Assembly: GCA_032717465.1 (NCBI GenBank)
Contig: CM064655.1
Coordinates: 20,239,051 to 20,303,050, forward strand
DNA from: Coenobita brevimanus
Taxonomy: Eukaryota; Arthropoda; Malacostraca; Decapoda; Coenobitidae
Direction of reading: 5' to 3'
Length of the DNA: 64,000 nt
Below the pieces are notes generated by a model. It was given only the letters and a program-made list of their open reading frames with translations, was not told the origin of the DNA and ran no database searches. The position numbers and the translations under genes were made by a program. How positions within the stretch are numbered: position 1 is the first letter of the stretch; the number at the start of each line of letters is the position of its first letter. Below are positions 23,701-34,850 of the stretch, piece after piece.

Positions 23701-24840
23701 CCGCACCAACACAGACCTCATCCAAATGTGGCAGGTCAAGCAACACCCCCCCCTGGATACCGCTGCACACCTTCACCAAATTATACCAACACGGCGAATA
23801 CCTGTTTAACCATGATGACCACATTGTTCTAGACCCCAATGCTGCACACGATGCCATGGTTCACCTCCACGCAAACAACAGCATCTACCTCGGCACCAAG
23901 AAATTACTACAAGTTTTTAATTATATTTATTGGACATCCAACCCCTCCACCATTGCCAAAAACATCATCCAAACATGCCGAGCCTGCTCCATGAGTAAAA
24001 ACATTACATGCACGGCAGGACCTATGGGAAAAATCACCGCACACAAACCATGGCAACTGCTGTCAGTCGGGCCCCCAACACCCAAAGCAGGCTACAAATA
24101 CATCATTACTTTCGTTGATGTATACTCCAAATTCCTCATCGCTTGCCCTGCAAAAGAACACAAAGCAGTGACAGTAGCTGACGCATTGGTCTGCCACGTA
24201 TTCCCTTATTTTGGGATTCCCTAGGCCCTGCATTCTGATAATGCACCAGAATTCACCGGCAAGGTCTGGGATGAATTAGCCACTTTATTCAGCTACCAAA
24301 TATCACACTCTTCCCCATACTGGCCCCAAGGAAATAGTGTGTGCGAGAGGTCATCGTTCTCTCCTTAACCTGGTATGGGCATGAATTATACAAACGGGCA
24401 ATGACGACTGGCCAGCCTACATGAAAATCGTTCAGTAGGGCCAGAACACATGCCCTAGGGACGATGGGGTTACCCCCCATGAGCGAGTCTTCGGGGAAGC
24501 CCCGCTCCTTCTGCCCCTCCGCCAGCACCTTCGACCCCCTCCCCCGCCCTCCACCACTGACCCCCTACACCACCTCAAGAGGCGCCTCCACCACCTCCAA
24601 CAGCAACAAGATTTACAACTAGACACCATCAACTCCAACCCCTACAAACCGGGAGACTCTGTCACAGTGGCCCGCCTACCGACCCCAGACAAAGTATCTC
24701 CCCGATTTGAAGGCCCCTTCACCATCATCAAAGTCCCCAACCCATATCAAGTTATCATTCAGCATCATGGGCATACACGCACGTATCGTAACCGATACGT
24801 GCGCCCCTTCCAACCCACTGACAATAACACCCTGCCAAAC
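23701..24840 (+). pseudogene. element A integrase
   Basis: The zinc-binding part has HDAMVHLHANN and CRAC. The core has YIITFVDVYSKF and the second catalytic Asp in SDNAPEF. At the first catalytic position B reads SVDVVGPLTP but A reads SVGPPTP, so the first Asp is deleted. The third acidic residue survives in SVCERS. The C-terminal GPF-type module (PRFEGPFTIIKVPNPYQV) lies at about 24690-24800 in another frame. A stop at FGIP* (near 24222) and frameshifts break the domain. Confidence 0.9.
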
Positions 24841-25988
24841 CGCGCGCCACAAACCTCCCGCCACGCCGCGCTGCCCTCTCCTCCTTCCAAGAATCATCCC
24901 ACTGACTCATAATCCTACTCCTCACCTTCCCCCTCCACCTCACCTGCAACAACCCCCTCCCCTGCTGCACCCTTACCTGACCCACCACCAACCCCCTCTG
25001 ACTCCAGAATATCACCAACCTCCCCCCCTAGCGCACCCCTCACTGCTGCCTCACCATCACCTCCTCCGCCAACCCACAACTTTCCATCACTGACCCACTC
25101 CCCTAACAACCCCACCAATAACACATCACTCCACAACAACTCCCACCCTAGCCACGTGGAAACAGCCACCTGCACCACACAGCCACAACACACACCTCCC
25201 CCCACCTCCGCTCCCCCCAACCCCACCTCCCGCCCCACCTCACCTACGAGCTCCCCACATGCAGCAACACCACCCACCACCCGCACTGACCACACTCCCT
25301 CACCTTTCCACCCCTTACCTACCGATCACGCCCACTATACATGCCACCTCTCACCACACGCACCACCAACCTCTCACACTCAAACAGGACACCCACACCA
25401 CCACGTGGGCTCACAGCATCACTCCACACGCCACTACCTCACTACCATCACCACTAGATCCAGACACCTCTCACGTCCACCAACCAGGTACACCCCTATG
25501 CCCACTCCTACATCAACGACATCACCACACTCACCTCCACATGCGACATACACCCCCAATACTACCCCCATCACACTCAGCCTACATCAGGCAAGGTGGA
25601 AAATTCCACCGACCCAATACCCCAGGGGGAGCCGCCACTCCTATCCTAACCTCCCCCACAAAAGGCCGAGGATCTCACCCCTAAACAGCATACAGCTACC
25701 AGCCCCACACCGAGCACCACCACCAGATATGAGGATCCAATGGATTGTATGGCATCCTCCACACGGACCTGGACAGAGAGTACGAGGGACACACCAACTC
25801 CTTTGCAGCCTCCGCCACACTTCACACACCTCCACACTCCACATCACGTTCAGCCCTCGCCAAGAACCCAAACACATGACACAACACTGGACCACCGTCC
25901 TTCAACACATGACACCTACACACCAGACCTTCACCACAACCACATACCACCTCCAGTCACGGGGCCGTGACTTCACCATGGACGGTGG
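24841..25988 (+). pseudogene. element A Pro-rich linker and conserved tail module
   Basis: After integrase comes about 280 codons of Pro/Thr/His-rich sequence, open from 25156 in one frame. Islands are conserved with B, C and D: TRSRHLSRPPTRYTP, LHQARWK, MRIQWIVWHPPHGP, HQLLCSL, and finally YHLQSRGRDF..DGGQM, which ends on the LTR boundary. I do not recognise the module. It replaces the spot where an env or chromodomain would sit, but shows no signal peptide, membrane segment or chromodomain pattern. Confidence 0.75.
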
Positions 25989-27036
25989 TCAAATGTGCGC
26001 TCCTGCCGCCGAACCCCCAACACTGCTATGGAGCCACAGCCCCACCCCCACCCCAAGTGGGCACCAGAGTGGGCCAGGTACGCGAGACGCTGGCGCAGAG
26101 CGAGATGGGCTCAGGTGCGCCCCGACCTTGTGTCCCTCTTCCCCTCAACCGGACCAACCATGATGTCGCAGGAATGCAAGACTACTTCTCGGCTGGACCA
26201 GCCCTCATCAGGATCAGGGTGGGACTGCTCCAGATACAGTCCCGGGCAGCACTGCAATAACAGCCACTGTATGTACCAGGGAGGGAACGGCCACTGTACG
26301 TCCCTCAGCTGCTTCCCCCTGCAGTCCCGTGACGATGGTCATTGTACACATCAGGGAAGAAATGGCCACTGTACATCCTTCTGCTGCAGCCACATCTGGA
26401 GACTGCCTCGGTGTGACGGCCACTGCACGCACACTGACAGGCAAAGGCAGGAGGAGTGGAACTGCGACGACGGCCATTGTCCGCGTCGGGGAGGGAATGG
26501 CCACTGTACGTCCCTCATCCACCTCCTCCTCCTACGGGAGTAGCAACGTGGTAACAGCCACTGTACGTATCGGGGAGGGAACGGCCACTGTACGTCCCTC
26601 AGCTACTTCCCGTTGGGCAGGCAGACCCATGGCGATGGCCACTGTATGTGCTGGGGAGGGAACGGCCACTGTACATCCCTTATCTGCCTCTTCCTCCTTC
26701 AGGAGCAGCCCCGCGGCGATGGTCACTGTATGCGCTGGGGAAGGAACGGCCACTGTACGTCCTTCTGCTGTTACCTCAAGGGGCTGTGGAACCGCAACAA
26801 TGGCCACTGTATGCCCTTTGTCCACAGTCCTGAGGGTTCTCCCGGAGAAGAAGGTCCCATGCGCAGGCCACTCTCCACCCCTCGGCTGCGTGGGATGCCC
26901 TTCTGTCTCTCCCTCCAGGTGTGGTTCCCTGGAGGTGCTGCCTTTCCAGACATGGTGGCGAGGTCCTGTCGCTGAAGGTGGGGTTCACGCCCTCCAGCCT
27001 GCCCCTCGACGACGCCCTGTGGGCAAAGTCCTATAG
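25989..27036 (+). pseudogene. LTR-encoded extension of pol in A
   Basis: The frame of the tail module continues across the LTR start. It is open to a TGA at 26164 (CGA in D, a CpG-type change), then open again to 27036. It reads through the array as repeated GEGTATV/RPS units and ends VPCAGHSPPLGCVGC ... LPFQTWWRGPV, a non-repeat segment also present in B, D and H. About 349 codons. Whether it is translated is an inference from frame conservation. Confidence 0.55.
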
Positions 27037-27910
27037 CCAACCCCTGACAGCACCCCCACCTAGAGGCGACCGCAGTCCCAGGCCTCCCTGGGCCAGCCCC
27101 TGGACCCCAGGGTGGGACTGCTCTGGTCCCACTCACCATTAGCCCTCCGCCAGGAGCAAGAAGTGGCAGGCTCGACTCCTGACACTGTTTGGCCCCAGTT
27201 CCGAGGGCCCCTCACCAGGTGGAGGCCCGAGCAGGAAAGGGCCTCCCTGCACCCCAGAACAGACACGCGCCTGGGCCGCGATGCCCCCGAGAGCTGTCCC
27301 GTGCCTTCCGCAGGAGGGCTCCCCAGTAGGGCTCCCTCCAACCCCCGGGCGCCACCTCAGTTAAGCCCAGACCTCAGCAGCCCAATGACGACGCTTCAAG
27401 ACCCCAGTGTGGTGCTAGAGACTTAAGAGTGATAGTGACCGTATGTGGTATAGAAACAGTGAGACAAACATTACCCATAAAGTGTCTCTACCCCAGTTTA
27501 TCCAGAGCGCTGTGTTAATGCCTAAGCGCCCTAGAACCAGTGTAAAATACTAGTGTGTGGGCAAGAGACCAATATACCACGTAGAGTCCAAAGAGACCGA
27601 GTGTATGACCAGTGTCATCATATGTATGTGATATTCTCTTGTGTAGTAACTCTGGTGTAAGCACAGTGCCTATGTAATATATTGTACCAATATTAACTGA
27701 CCTGTCACTATACCCCATCCACATTCAGTGTACCATTGTATGTATATTGTAAGGAAGTTGGACTAAGGCAATATATGTGGTAAGGTGTCTTGCCGAGTTT
27801 TTATGCCCTGTTCCTTTGTAAGTGTTCTATTTCCGGTCTAGAAAGAGGACCTCGCTCAGTCGCTGAAGTCTTTAGAACGAGAAGTCAGGGTAAAAACATC
27901 CAGCATAACA
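25989..27910 (+). repeat. element A 3' LTR (1,922 bp)
   Basis: Starts TCAAATGTGC (canonical here TAAAATG) right after the DGGQ codons and ends cagcataaca before TSD TCCTT. It contains U3 with the type-1 array (about 26255-26830), a GC-rich segment encoding LFGPSSEG in one frame, an AT-richer part, and the core ccggtctagaaagag at 27833-27847. This is the best copy for reading the family 1 LTR. Confidence 0.93.
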
Positions 27911-27915
27911 TCCTT

Positions 27916-28261
27916 CCCCGGACAGACACCCTATTATCATTGCTGGAGTTTTTAATGGTAAAAACACTGCCTGGTATAAACACAAATGAAGCCTTGATAT
28001 TGCGACACAGTTTGACATGTAGCCTCCCTTCCATATTTCACATTCCTTCCAAAATGAGAGATAGTATCTGCCGTATTTCCCACCATACAATGTGCACTTT
28101 TTCCCCAAAAAAATTCAGCTTTAATACTCACCTTCTGTATTATACCACAAGGTCATGGTTTAGGATAGGCCTTCAGGTTGAGGTGATTGGTATGAAGGCC
28201 ACCAACAGTCAGAAGATAATCACTCGATGCCCTTGCTGATTAGTAATCAAGATTTTAACAT
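27916..28261. other. spacer right of element A
   Basis: Continues the host sequence after the TCCTT duplication. No gene recognised. A block near 28070-28120 (ccgtatttccc) looks like a repeat edge, but I cannot classify it. Confidence 0.4.
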
Positions 28262-28615
28262 GACGACCATCATCCACCCGCTTCACGTAGTGCTGCCTAC
28301 TTCTTCCATCGCCATTATCATTCTTTTTCAGTATCTGCCCTCCTCTCTTCCTATTCCTTACATTTTTCCTGTCACTTTTTATGGCTCTTCTTTCCTTTTA
28401 GGTGGCTCTACACTGCGTGACGGGCCTAATGGTTTCCTATAAGCCAGGAAACCATTTACAACATTGGGTGGTAACCTTATAACCAAACCATACATATTCC
28501 CTACACATCAAGTTGGTCGACAGAGGTTTAGTGCCCCTCCCCATAAAACAAGTCAAACGGCCACCCCTTACGAGATTATGGCATCTATAGATAGACAGAC
28601 AGACAGACTTAGATG
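28262..28615 (+). mobile_element. SINE-like dispersed repeat, copy 3 (complete tail)
   Basis: Head catccacccg..gtagtgctgc, pyrimidine-rich middle, hairpin at about 28428-28456 (aatggtttcct / aggaaaccattt), and a tail ggccacccctt...gagattatggcatc followed by atagatagacagacag. It is the most complete of the three copies and shares its 3' tail with the RTE-like fragment at 8650-9250. Confidence 0.62.
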
Positions 28616-28625
28616 AGTTTGTATT

Positions 28626-30532
28626 TGTAATGATAGGTGTTCTAGGGTCGGCTTCCCGTCCCTCTAACGCCTAGTGTGTAGCTGGGTTCTCTTTCTAGAC
28701 CGGAGCTTAAACAAATAGGAGAGATGCAGGACACAAAAATTCAAGGCAACAACCTGACATGTGTATTACTGAAATCTACAGTGGAACGGGTAGATGTCAC
28801 GAATACAGAGATACGGGACAAGGCCTAGATATGGGTTGCTAGTATCGCGCAAGGCAGAGGGGTTATGCACTATTACTGCAGGAAGTCCAAGTTTTATATA
28901 TTGGTGGAATTGATGATACTATTTCACTGTGAGTAATTACTACTTTAACACTAGGGCCTGCGTATGATCTTAGTGTGGTGCGGTGTTATTATTTGGTAGC
29001 GTGTTCACTGTAGACCCGTATTTCACTGTCTTGCCGTGTTCACTGCTTCACTGTCACCTTACTTATTCCACCACTCTTTTATATTGTCACTAATGCTTTT
29101 CTCACTGACTTCCTTTATACTGTTAATGCACTGTTCTGCCTTTACTATGCCACGGACACTATACTTTCACTGTCATTCCTTTCGGGTCTGGGCGTCGTGG
29201 CGGTCAGGTACAAGGATGGCAGAGGTGACTCAGCCTCACTATTGACGGGGCTGGGTTCCGCCGCGGGCCTCTTTGTTCAGGGGCCACGAGATCACGTGTA
29301 GGGGCATCCTCTCTCGTCCGGGGCTGCTTGTGGCGAAGGGTCCCGTGCTTTCAGGGCTTGGGGTGAGAGTCTGGCCCTCGGGGCTTGGGCCAAATAGCTG
29401 CCCAAACTTCTCGCTCAGGCGCCTGACAGAGGACGAAGATCTCCTGTGTCTAGGTGTAGGGAGGTCCTGCCCGGAGGTCCTGGGGACGGTCTGGAGGTCC
29501 CGAGGGCTGTGGTCCCCAGTGTTCGGAGAAGCCGTCAGGAGGGGGCTGTGGCATCGGCCTACGTCGGGGTCCATCAGGCAAGTCCTCTCAGGATCCGGCT
29601 GCAGGGAGAAGAGCTCGGTGGTAGTTACGGGGCCTCTCCAGTACTCCTCCAGGCTGGGGGCTCCCTCTGGGTCGTAGGTCGGTAAACAGGAGTCAGCACC
29701 TGACGGAGGAGTGGCTACCGACCATCTCCTGCATCAGGCCCGGCTACTGCCCGTGGCCTTCTGGGGGCGCTGCTGCAGGCTGTTGCTAAGGCCCGGCTAC
29801 TGGCCATGGCCTGGGAGAGGAAGCGGCTACAGGCCGACTCGGGCACCTTCAGAGTGGTTACAGGCCATCTCCCGATGAAGGCGGTAGCGGCTACAGGCCA
29901 TCTCCTGGTTCCCTCTGGAGCGGCTGCAGGCTGTCTCCTGTAGGAAGGTCGAGCAGCTACAGGCCGTCTCTTGAGGGGCACTTTCAGAGCGGCTACCAGT
30001 CGTCTCCTGACAAAGGCGGGAATGGCTACAGGCCATCTCCTGTTTGCCTCCAGGGCGGATGCAGGCCGTCTCCTGTAGGAGGGTCGAGCGGCTACAAGCC
30101 GTCTCGTTAGGAGTACCTTCGGAGCGACTTCTGGCCATCTCGTTAGGAGTACCTTCGGAGCAACTTCTGGCCATCTCGTTAGGAGTACCTTCGGAGCGAC
30201 TTCTGGCCGTCTCCTGATGAAGGCAGGAGCGGCTACAGGCCGACTCCTGTTTTCCTCCAGAGCGGCTGCAGACCGTCTCCTGTAGGAGGGTTGAGCAGCT
30301 ACTGGCCATCTCAAGGGTGCTGACTGGAGCTGGAGTAACAGCTCCACCCCATGGTTGTTGGTGGTCGGCTCACCCGGAAGGTAGTCTCGTATTCTTGTTA
30401 TGGTGGTGGCGGGTGAGCTCAGGGTCATAGGGGCGCACAGCCCCGGTGGACTTATTGTCTTTGTCATCTGGCATCCAGGCGCGCTGGATATGCTCCTCAG
30501 TGGGCTCCTCCGTGGCATTATACTGCATTTTA
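28626..30532 (-). repeat. element C 3' LTR (1,907 bp)
   Basis: On the + strand it runs from TGTAATGATAGG to gcattatactgcatttta, directly next to the internal codons for GGK. It contains the core ccggtctagaaagag (minus strand, about 28690-28704), a segment encoding LFGPSPEG, and the type-2 array. Confidence 0.93.
29830..30330 (-). repeat. type-2 array in C 3' LTR
   Basis: On the + strand, repeats of ggctacaggccgtctcctg with variable spacers; three consecutive near-identical units (gttaggagtaccttcggagc) stand at about 30105-30200. Minus-strand translation is open in two frames (29715-30659 and 29827-30309), giving either RRPVAAxPSYRR-like or ETACSRS-like repeats. Confidence 0.9.
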
Positions 30533-31640
30533 CCACCGTCTGCTGGGAAAAAGGCACGTCCCTGTGACTGGAGGTAGTTAACTTTGGTGTCATAGGTGTG
30601 GTAGACTGGCTGTAGGTGTTGGGGGAAGGCGTGCCAGGCTGTGGTGGGAGAGTTTTCATCTAGCTGCTCGTCACAAGTGATGAAGAGGGTGGATGGGTCG
30701 GTGGAGGAACGAAAGAGTCGTAGGAGGTGATGGGGTCCGTGGACTCGTTTTCGTCCAAAGGGTGGCACCCATATGGCTCGGCGAATCCTCATGGCAGTAG
30801 GTGTTGTCTTCTGTGCAGGACTGTGCTGAATGCTGGAGATGGACGGCGAGTGTGGGGTTTTATGCTGGGGTAATGCAGTGCGGCATCTCTGGGGAGTGTA
30901 GGCGGCTGGGATTTGGGCCTGGTGTATCATGAGTATGAGATGATTTAGGGCAGGGGTAGGAGTGTGATTTTGCAGCGAGGTGGGTGGGGTGGGAGAGTGG
31001 GTAAAATAGGCAGGTGGGCAGGAGAGGCGGCCGGAGCATGTGATGGTTGTTTTAAGGGTGGGTGTGGGCGGCGATGTGGGTGTGCGGTGTCGGCACATGT
31101 GTGAGGTGTGCGGGGCATGTGAGGGCGGCTGTGGAGTGGTAGGAGTGTGGGCGGCACGGCGCATGGAGTTGGGTGTAGGCTTAGGGGATGGTGGTGTAGT
31201 GGGTGCGTGGGTGGCACAGGTGGAGTCAGGGACAGGGGACAGGGTAGGCAGGGTCGAGGGGTGGTGGGGAGATTTGGGGGCAGTGTTGGGTGATGGCCGG
31301 GGTGGGGGTGCGGTGGGCTGGGTGGGTGTGGGGGCGTGTGTGGGACACGCGGTGCTGGGCGTGGGGGATGGGGCGGTGGGTGGTGAGGAGGTGGGGGAGA
31401 GGCGAGGAGTTGGTGGTGTCGGTGAATTGTCAGGTGAGGTGTGAGGCAGCGTGGCGGGAGGTGAGGTGGAGGTGGCGGGGGAGGGGGAGGGAAAGAGAAA
31501 GGGCGAGAGGGAGATGTAGCAATCATAGGAGGCAGAGGGAAGTGGCACGGGGGTATTGGGTGGGGTGGGGCACAGGGCTGGGGCAGGGGAGGCAGGAGTG
31601 TGAAAAGGGCATACATGACGGTTTCTGAGAGTTCGGGAAG
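30370..31640 (-). pseudogene. element C Pro-rich linker and tail module
   Basis: A single 560-codon frame (30370-32052) carries the integrase C-terminus, then about 250 residues dominated by Pro/Ser/Thr/His, then the tail: ITCSGRLSCPP, MRIRRAIWVPPFGRKRV, HHLLRLF, STLFITCDEQ, NYLQSQGRAFF, DGGKMQYN. The last motif spans the LTR boundary at 30532, and the frame stays open 54 codons into the LTR before TGA (LPSG*). The long intact frame in a diverged copy suggests constraint on the tail. Confidence 0.8.
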
Positions 31641-32570
31641 TGCCGTGATATTCAACTATCACCTGGTAGGGGTTAGGGATGCGGATGATGGTATGGGACC
31701 CTGTGAAGTGCAGCACAAGTTTGTTGGGGGTGGGAAGCTGCGCTATCATAACAGTGTCACCCGGCTTGTAGGGGTTGGAGGCGGTGTCGGGGCGGAGGTC
31801 CAGGTTGTTTTGGAGATGGGTTAGCCATCGTTTGAGATGGTGTAGTGGGTCCGATGTGGGGGCAGAAGTGGAGGGGTTGTAGGTGCTGCTGAAGGGGCAG
31901 GAGGAGGGGTATTTCTCCAAACGCTCATTCGTACGGTGAAATTCATCCTCTTGGGGACAGGAGTTGATGCCCCATTGCATGATTTTTACATGGGCGGGCC
32001 AGTCGTCATCTTTGATGGCTTCTATCCAGGCGCAGAGCTGATTCATCAGCATACGATGGCTTTGCTCGCATATGGCATTTCCTTGGTCCAGTAAGGGGAC
32101 AAGTGTGAGATGTTATAGCCAAATATGAAAGCCAGCTCCTCCCAGATCTTACTGGTGAACTCTGGTGCGTTATCTGAGTGGATTGCTTGTGGGATACCGA
32201 AGTACGGGAATACATGCCGAGTCAGGGCATCAGCCACTGTGACAACATAGTGTTCTTTCGCTGGGCAGGCTACGACGAATTTGGAGTACATATCAACGAA
32301 TGTGATTACGTACTTATAGCCTGATTTTGGGAGTAGGGGTCTCACTGTGTCGATCGCCAATAACTGCCAATGTTTATGGGCAATAATACGACCTGATAGA
32401 TTGACGGTACGGGTGATGTCCTTACCGAGGGTGCACGCTCGGCAAGATTGGATAATCTTGGCAAGGGTGGAGGGATTGGGCGCCCAGTAGGTGTCGTTAA
32501 AGACCTGCAGAAGTTTTTTCGTGCCCAGGTGAATGCTGTTGTGAGTATGCAGGTGTCTGAGGGCGTCAGG
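31641..32570 (-). pseudogene. element C integrase
   Basis: The zinc finger is intact (LRHLHTHN; QSCRACTLGK). The core has LAIDTVRPLLP (first Asp), YVITFVDMYSKF and HSDNAPEF (second Asp). A one-base shift near 32085 separates these from the third acidic residue, which is readable in the next frame as NAICEQSHRML. The GPF-type module appears as LHFTGSHTIIRIPNPYQV. Apart from the frameshift, all catalytic residues are present. Confidence 0.9.
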
Positions 32571-33115
32571 GGCTAGGATGATATGCCCAGATAGGGTAAG
32601 CAGGTGGTCGCCCTGGTGATACAGTTTCTTGATGAGGTGCTGGGGAATTCAGTAGGGTCATTCCTTACAATGCCACTGCTGGAGGAGATCGGGTTCTGGC
32701 TAGGCGACATTGATGGGGAGCCAAGAGAGAGCGTCCGCATTGGTGTGGAGTTTGCCGGGGTGGTACAAGATTTCATAGTTGAACTCCAGGGTTTCACACT
32801 ATTGGATGAGCTGGGCATTGTGAGTGTCAGACTGCCACAGCCACTGGAGGGACTGGTGATCAGTGATGACAGTAACTTGAGTCCCCGATAGGTACGCCCA
32901 GAAATGCTCAAGTGCCCAGATGATGCCCAGGCACTCCCTCTCGGTGGCGGCATAATTCTTTCCCACCTGATTGAGGGTATGGCTGGCGCAGGCAATGATG
33001 TGCTCATGGCCCTCTTGGACTTGTGCCAGCACAGCACCAATCGCAATTTGGGAAACATCTGCGAAGAGCCTGAATGGGAGGGCATAGTCGGGAAAGGACA
33101 TGACGGTGTCAGAAA
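32571..33115 (-). pseudogene. element C RNase H
   Basis: LFADVSQIAIGAVLAQ, NYAATERECLGIIWAL and VITDHQSLQWL supply the expected Asp-Glu-Asp residues. The segment 32799-33101 is one frame; the C-terminal part shifts frame near 32800. Confidence 0.88.
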
Positions 33116-33905
33116 CAAGCTTATCCTTAAGTTGTTGGAAGGCGGCTCGTCTCTCGTCTGTTCAGATGAACGGTTCTCCCTAATGGGTCAGGTCATGGAA
33201 TGGCTTGGCAATGTGGGCGATCCCCTTAACAAAACGGCGGTAATAGGATGTCAGGCCGAGGAAGGCTCGAATCCCATGAACATCTTGTGGTGGGGGTATG
33301 TCTGCGATGGCACGGAGCTTGTCTGGGTGGGGAGATATGCCAGCCTGGGAGATGACATGTCCCAGAATGAGACGGTTCTGGCAGCCAGGACGCACTTGGA
33401 GGGCCAGAGTTTTAGGCCTGCCTGTCGGATTCTGGTGAAAACCCAGCGGAGGTGCTGCAGGTGGTCGGCACAGGTCTGGCTGAAAATGATGTCATCCAAG
33501 TAAGCGAGACAGATCTCCCATGTTAGGCCACCGAGGACGGATTCCATTAGCCTGGAGAAGGTGGCGGGGACATTACAGAGGCCGAAGGGTAAAACATTAA
33601 ATTCATAATGTTTCCCATTGCTGGTTGAGAAAACGGTTTTGCCTCTGTCCTCCGGATGCACCAGGACCTGCCAATACCCTGACTGGAGGTCAAGGTGGAG
33701 AACCAGGAGGTGCCGTACAGGGAATCCAGGGAGTCGTCTATGCGCGGGAGTTGAGTAGTGTCCTTGGTGGTCACATCGTTAAGCCGACAGTAATCGATGC
33801 AGAACCGCATCGTGCCATCTTTTTTCTTCACGAGGACGACGGGGGAGGACCAGGGGCTGGTGGAGGGGGAGACGACTCTGGCTTCGATCATCTCCTGTAC
33901 CTGGC
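33116..33905 (-). pseudogene. element C reverse transcriptase
   Basis: FCIDYCRLNDV and WFSTL lie in 33547-33891. After a one-base frameshift near 33690, HYEFNVLPFGLCNVPATF and CLAYLDDIIFSQT follow (33251-33661), with an intact YLDD. Another shift separates the connection region ILGHVISQAGISP / IRAFLGLTSYYRRFVKG (33180-33395). The palm is catalytically complete in sequence but cannot be translated as one chain. Confidence 0.92.
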
Positions 33906-34850
33906 GGTCTTCCTCTTCCCGCTGTTTGGGGTTCTTTCACCGGGATGGCTGTCAGATCGGTGGGCCCGTCATGTGAAGCTTGTGAGCCAGGTAGGTGGTG
34001 TGTCCAATATCGGCGGGTCCCACCACGAACAGATCCTGGAAATCCAGGAGGAGGTGGCAGAGTGTGTCCGATTGGTGAGCGGAGAGATGGTCAGGGATGG
34101 GAGGCAGATGGGTGGGGGAGCAGGAGCCGGAGGGGACGCAGGGCTCAGCTTCCTCCATCTCTCCGATTATGAGCCCTTTAGGGAGGGTGAGGGGTGAGGG
34201 GGCAAGATTGGCAATCCGGACTGCCGTGTGATGAGGGGGCAGGAAGATTGGGGGCAGGAGGCATACCGAGAGGGTTCCAGGTGGCAGGAGTGGGGAGAAG
34301 AGGACGGAGGTGCCTGAGAACCGGTTGAGGGACACCCAGGCTTCGTGGTGGGGGAGAATGGTGACAGCAGAGGAAATGGTGGCAGGGAAAGAGGGGGGGC
34401 ATAGAGTCTTCCGGCCGTGGCTGTGGCATGCAGGTGCAGACGGCCTGAGTGTGAGTGGGGGAGCTGGGTGATTTCCGGAACTGGAGCTGTCTGTTGCGGC
34501 AATCAATGGTGGCTCCTAACTTCTGCAACAGTTCTAACCCCAGATATCCATCATAATTGTGGCAGGAAGAGTCAAATATGATGAACTTATGCTGTGTCGA
34601 CGCTGGCTGATGGGTGTCGACACGCAGGGCCCGTGTTTCCCCACAGATCGGCAGGACGCCATCCCCCGCATCCACAAGGTGAGTACCCGTTGGGAATAGT
34701 GGGCCAAAGGTCGATTTGTGATGGGAGCAGTGGCTATACAGGCAGGATCTGGCCGCTCCCATATCAACCAGGAGTCTGGCTTTCACCTCGTTCAGCTTCA
34801 TCTTGTGATAAACTGGGGTCCCACCACCATGGGAAGGTGCGGGGGCAATC
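33906..34850 (-). pseudogene. element C protease and linker
   Basis: LLVDMGAARS near 34745 shows the DTG triad changed to DMG, and YDGYLGLELLQKL gives the second motif. The frame 34178-35131 joins gag C-terminal residues to the protease without a stop, unlike A and B where gag and pol are in different frames; indels in C caused this. A Pro/His-rich linker precedes RT. Confidence 0.82.

Larger units (their letters stand above)
14737..27910 (+). mobile_element. Ty3/gypsy element A (family 1), with nested LINE
   Basis: Full-length but inactive. Ends are fixed by the TSD TCCTT at 14732-14736 and 27911-27915. Order: 5' LTR (14737-20489, interrupted by a LINE at 15978-20213), PBS, gag, protease, RT, RNase H, integrase, Pro-rich linker with conserved tail, 3' LTR (25989-27910). 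Protease-RT-RNase H-integrase order is that of Ty3/gypsy (Metaviridae). Several frameshifts, stops and missing catalytic residues show it is dead. Confidence 0.95.

Noticed and set aside
24841..25988. An env gene or chromodomain after integrase
   Set aside because: No signal peptide, membrane segment, cleavage motif or chromodomain pattern; composition is Pro/Thr/His-rich with unknown islands.
26240..27000. CRISPR-like array of short repeats with spacers
   Set aside because: Units are diverged, spacers are themselves repeated and related, there are no cas genes, and the arrays lie inside LTRs of a eukaryotic retroelement.
30945..31655. 236-codon Pro/His-rich ORF and its opposite-strand Gly/Val-rich ORFs as genes
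   Set aside because: They are shifted-frame or antisense shadows of the C-rich linker in pol; the frame with the conserved islands is 30370-32052.
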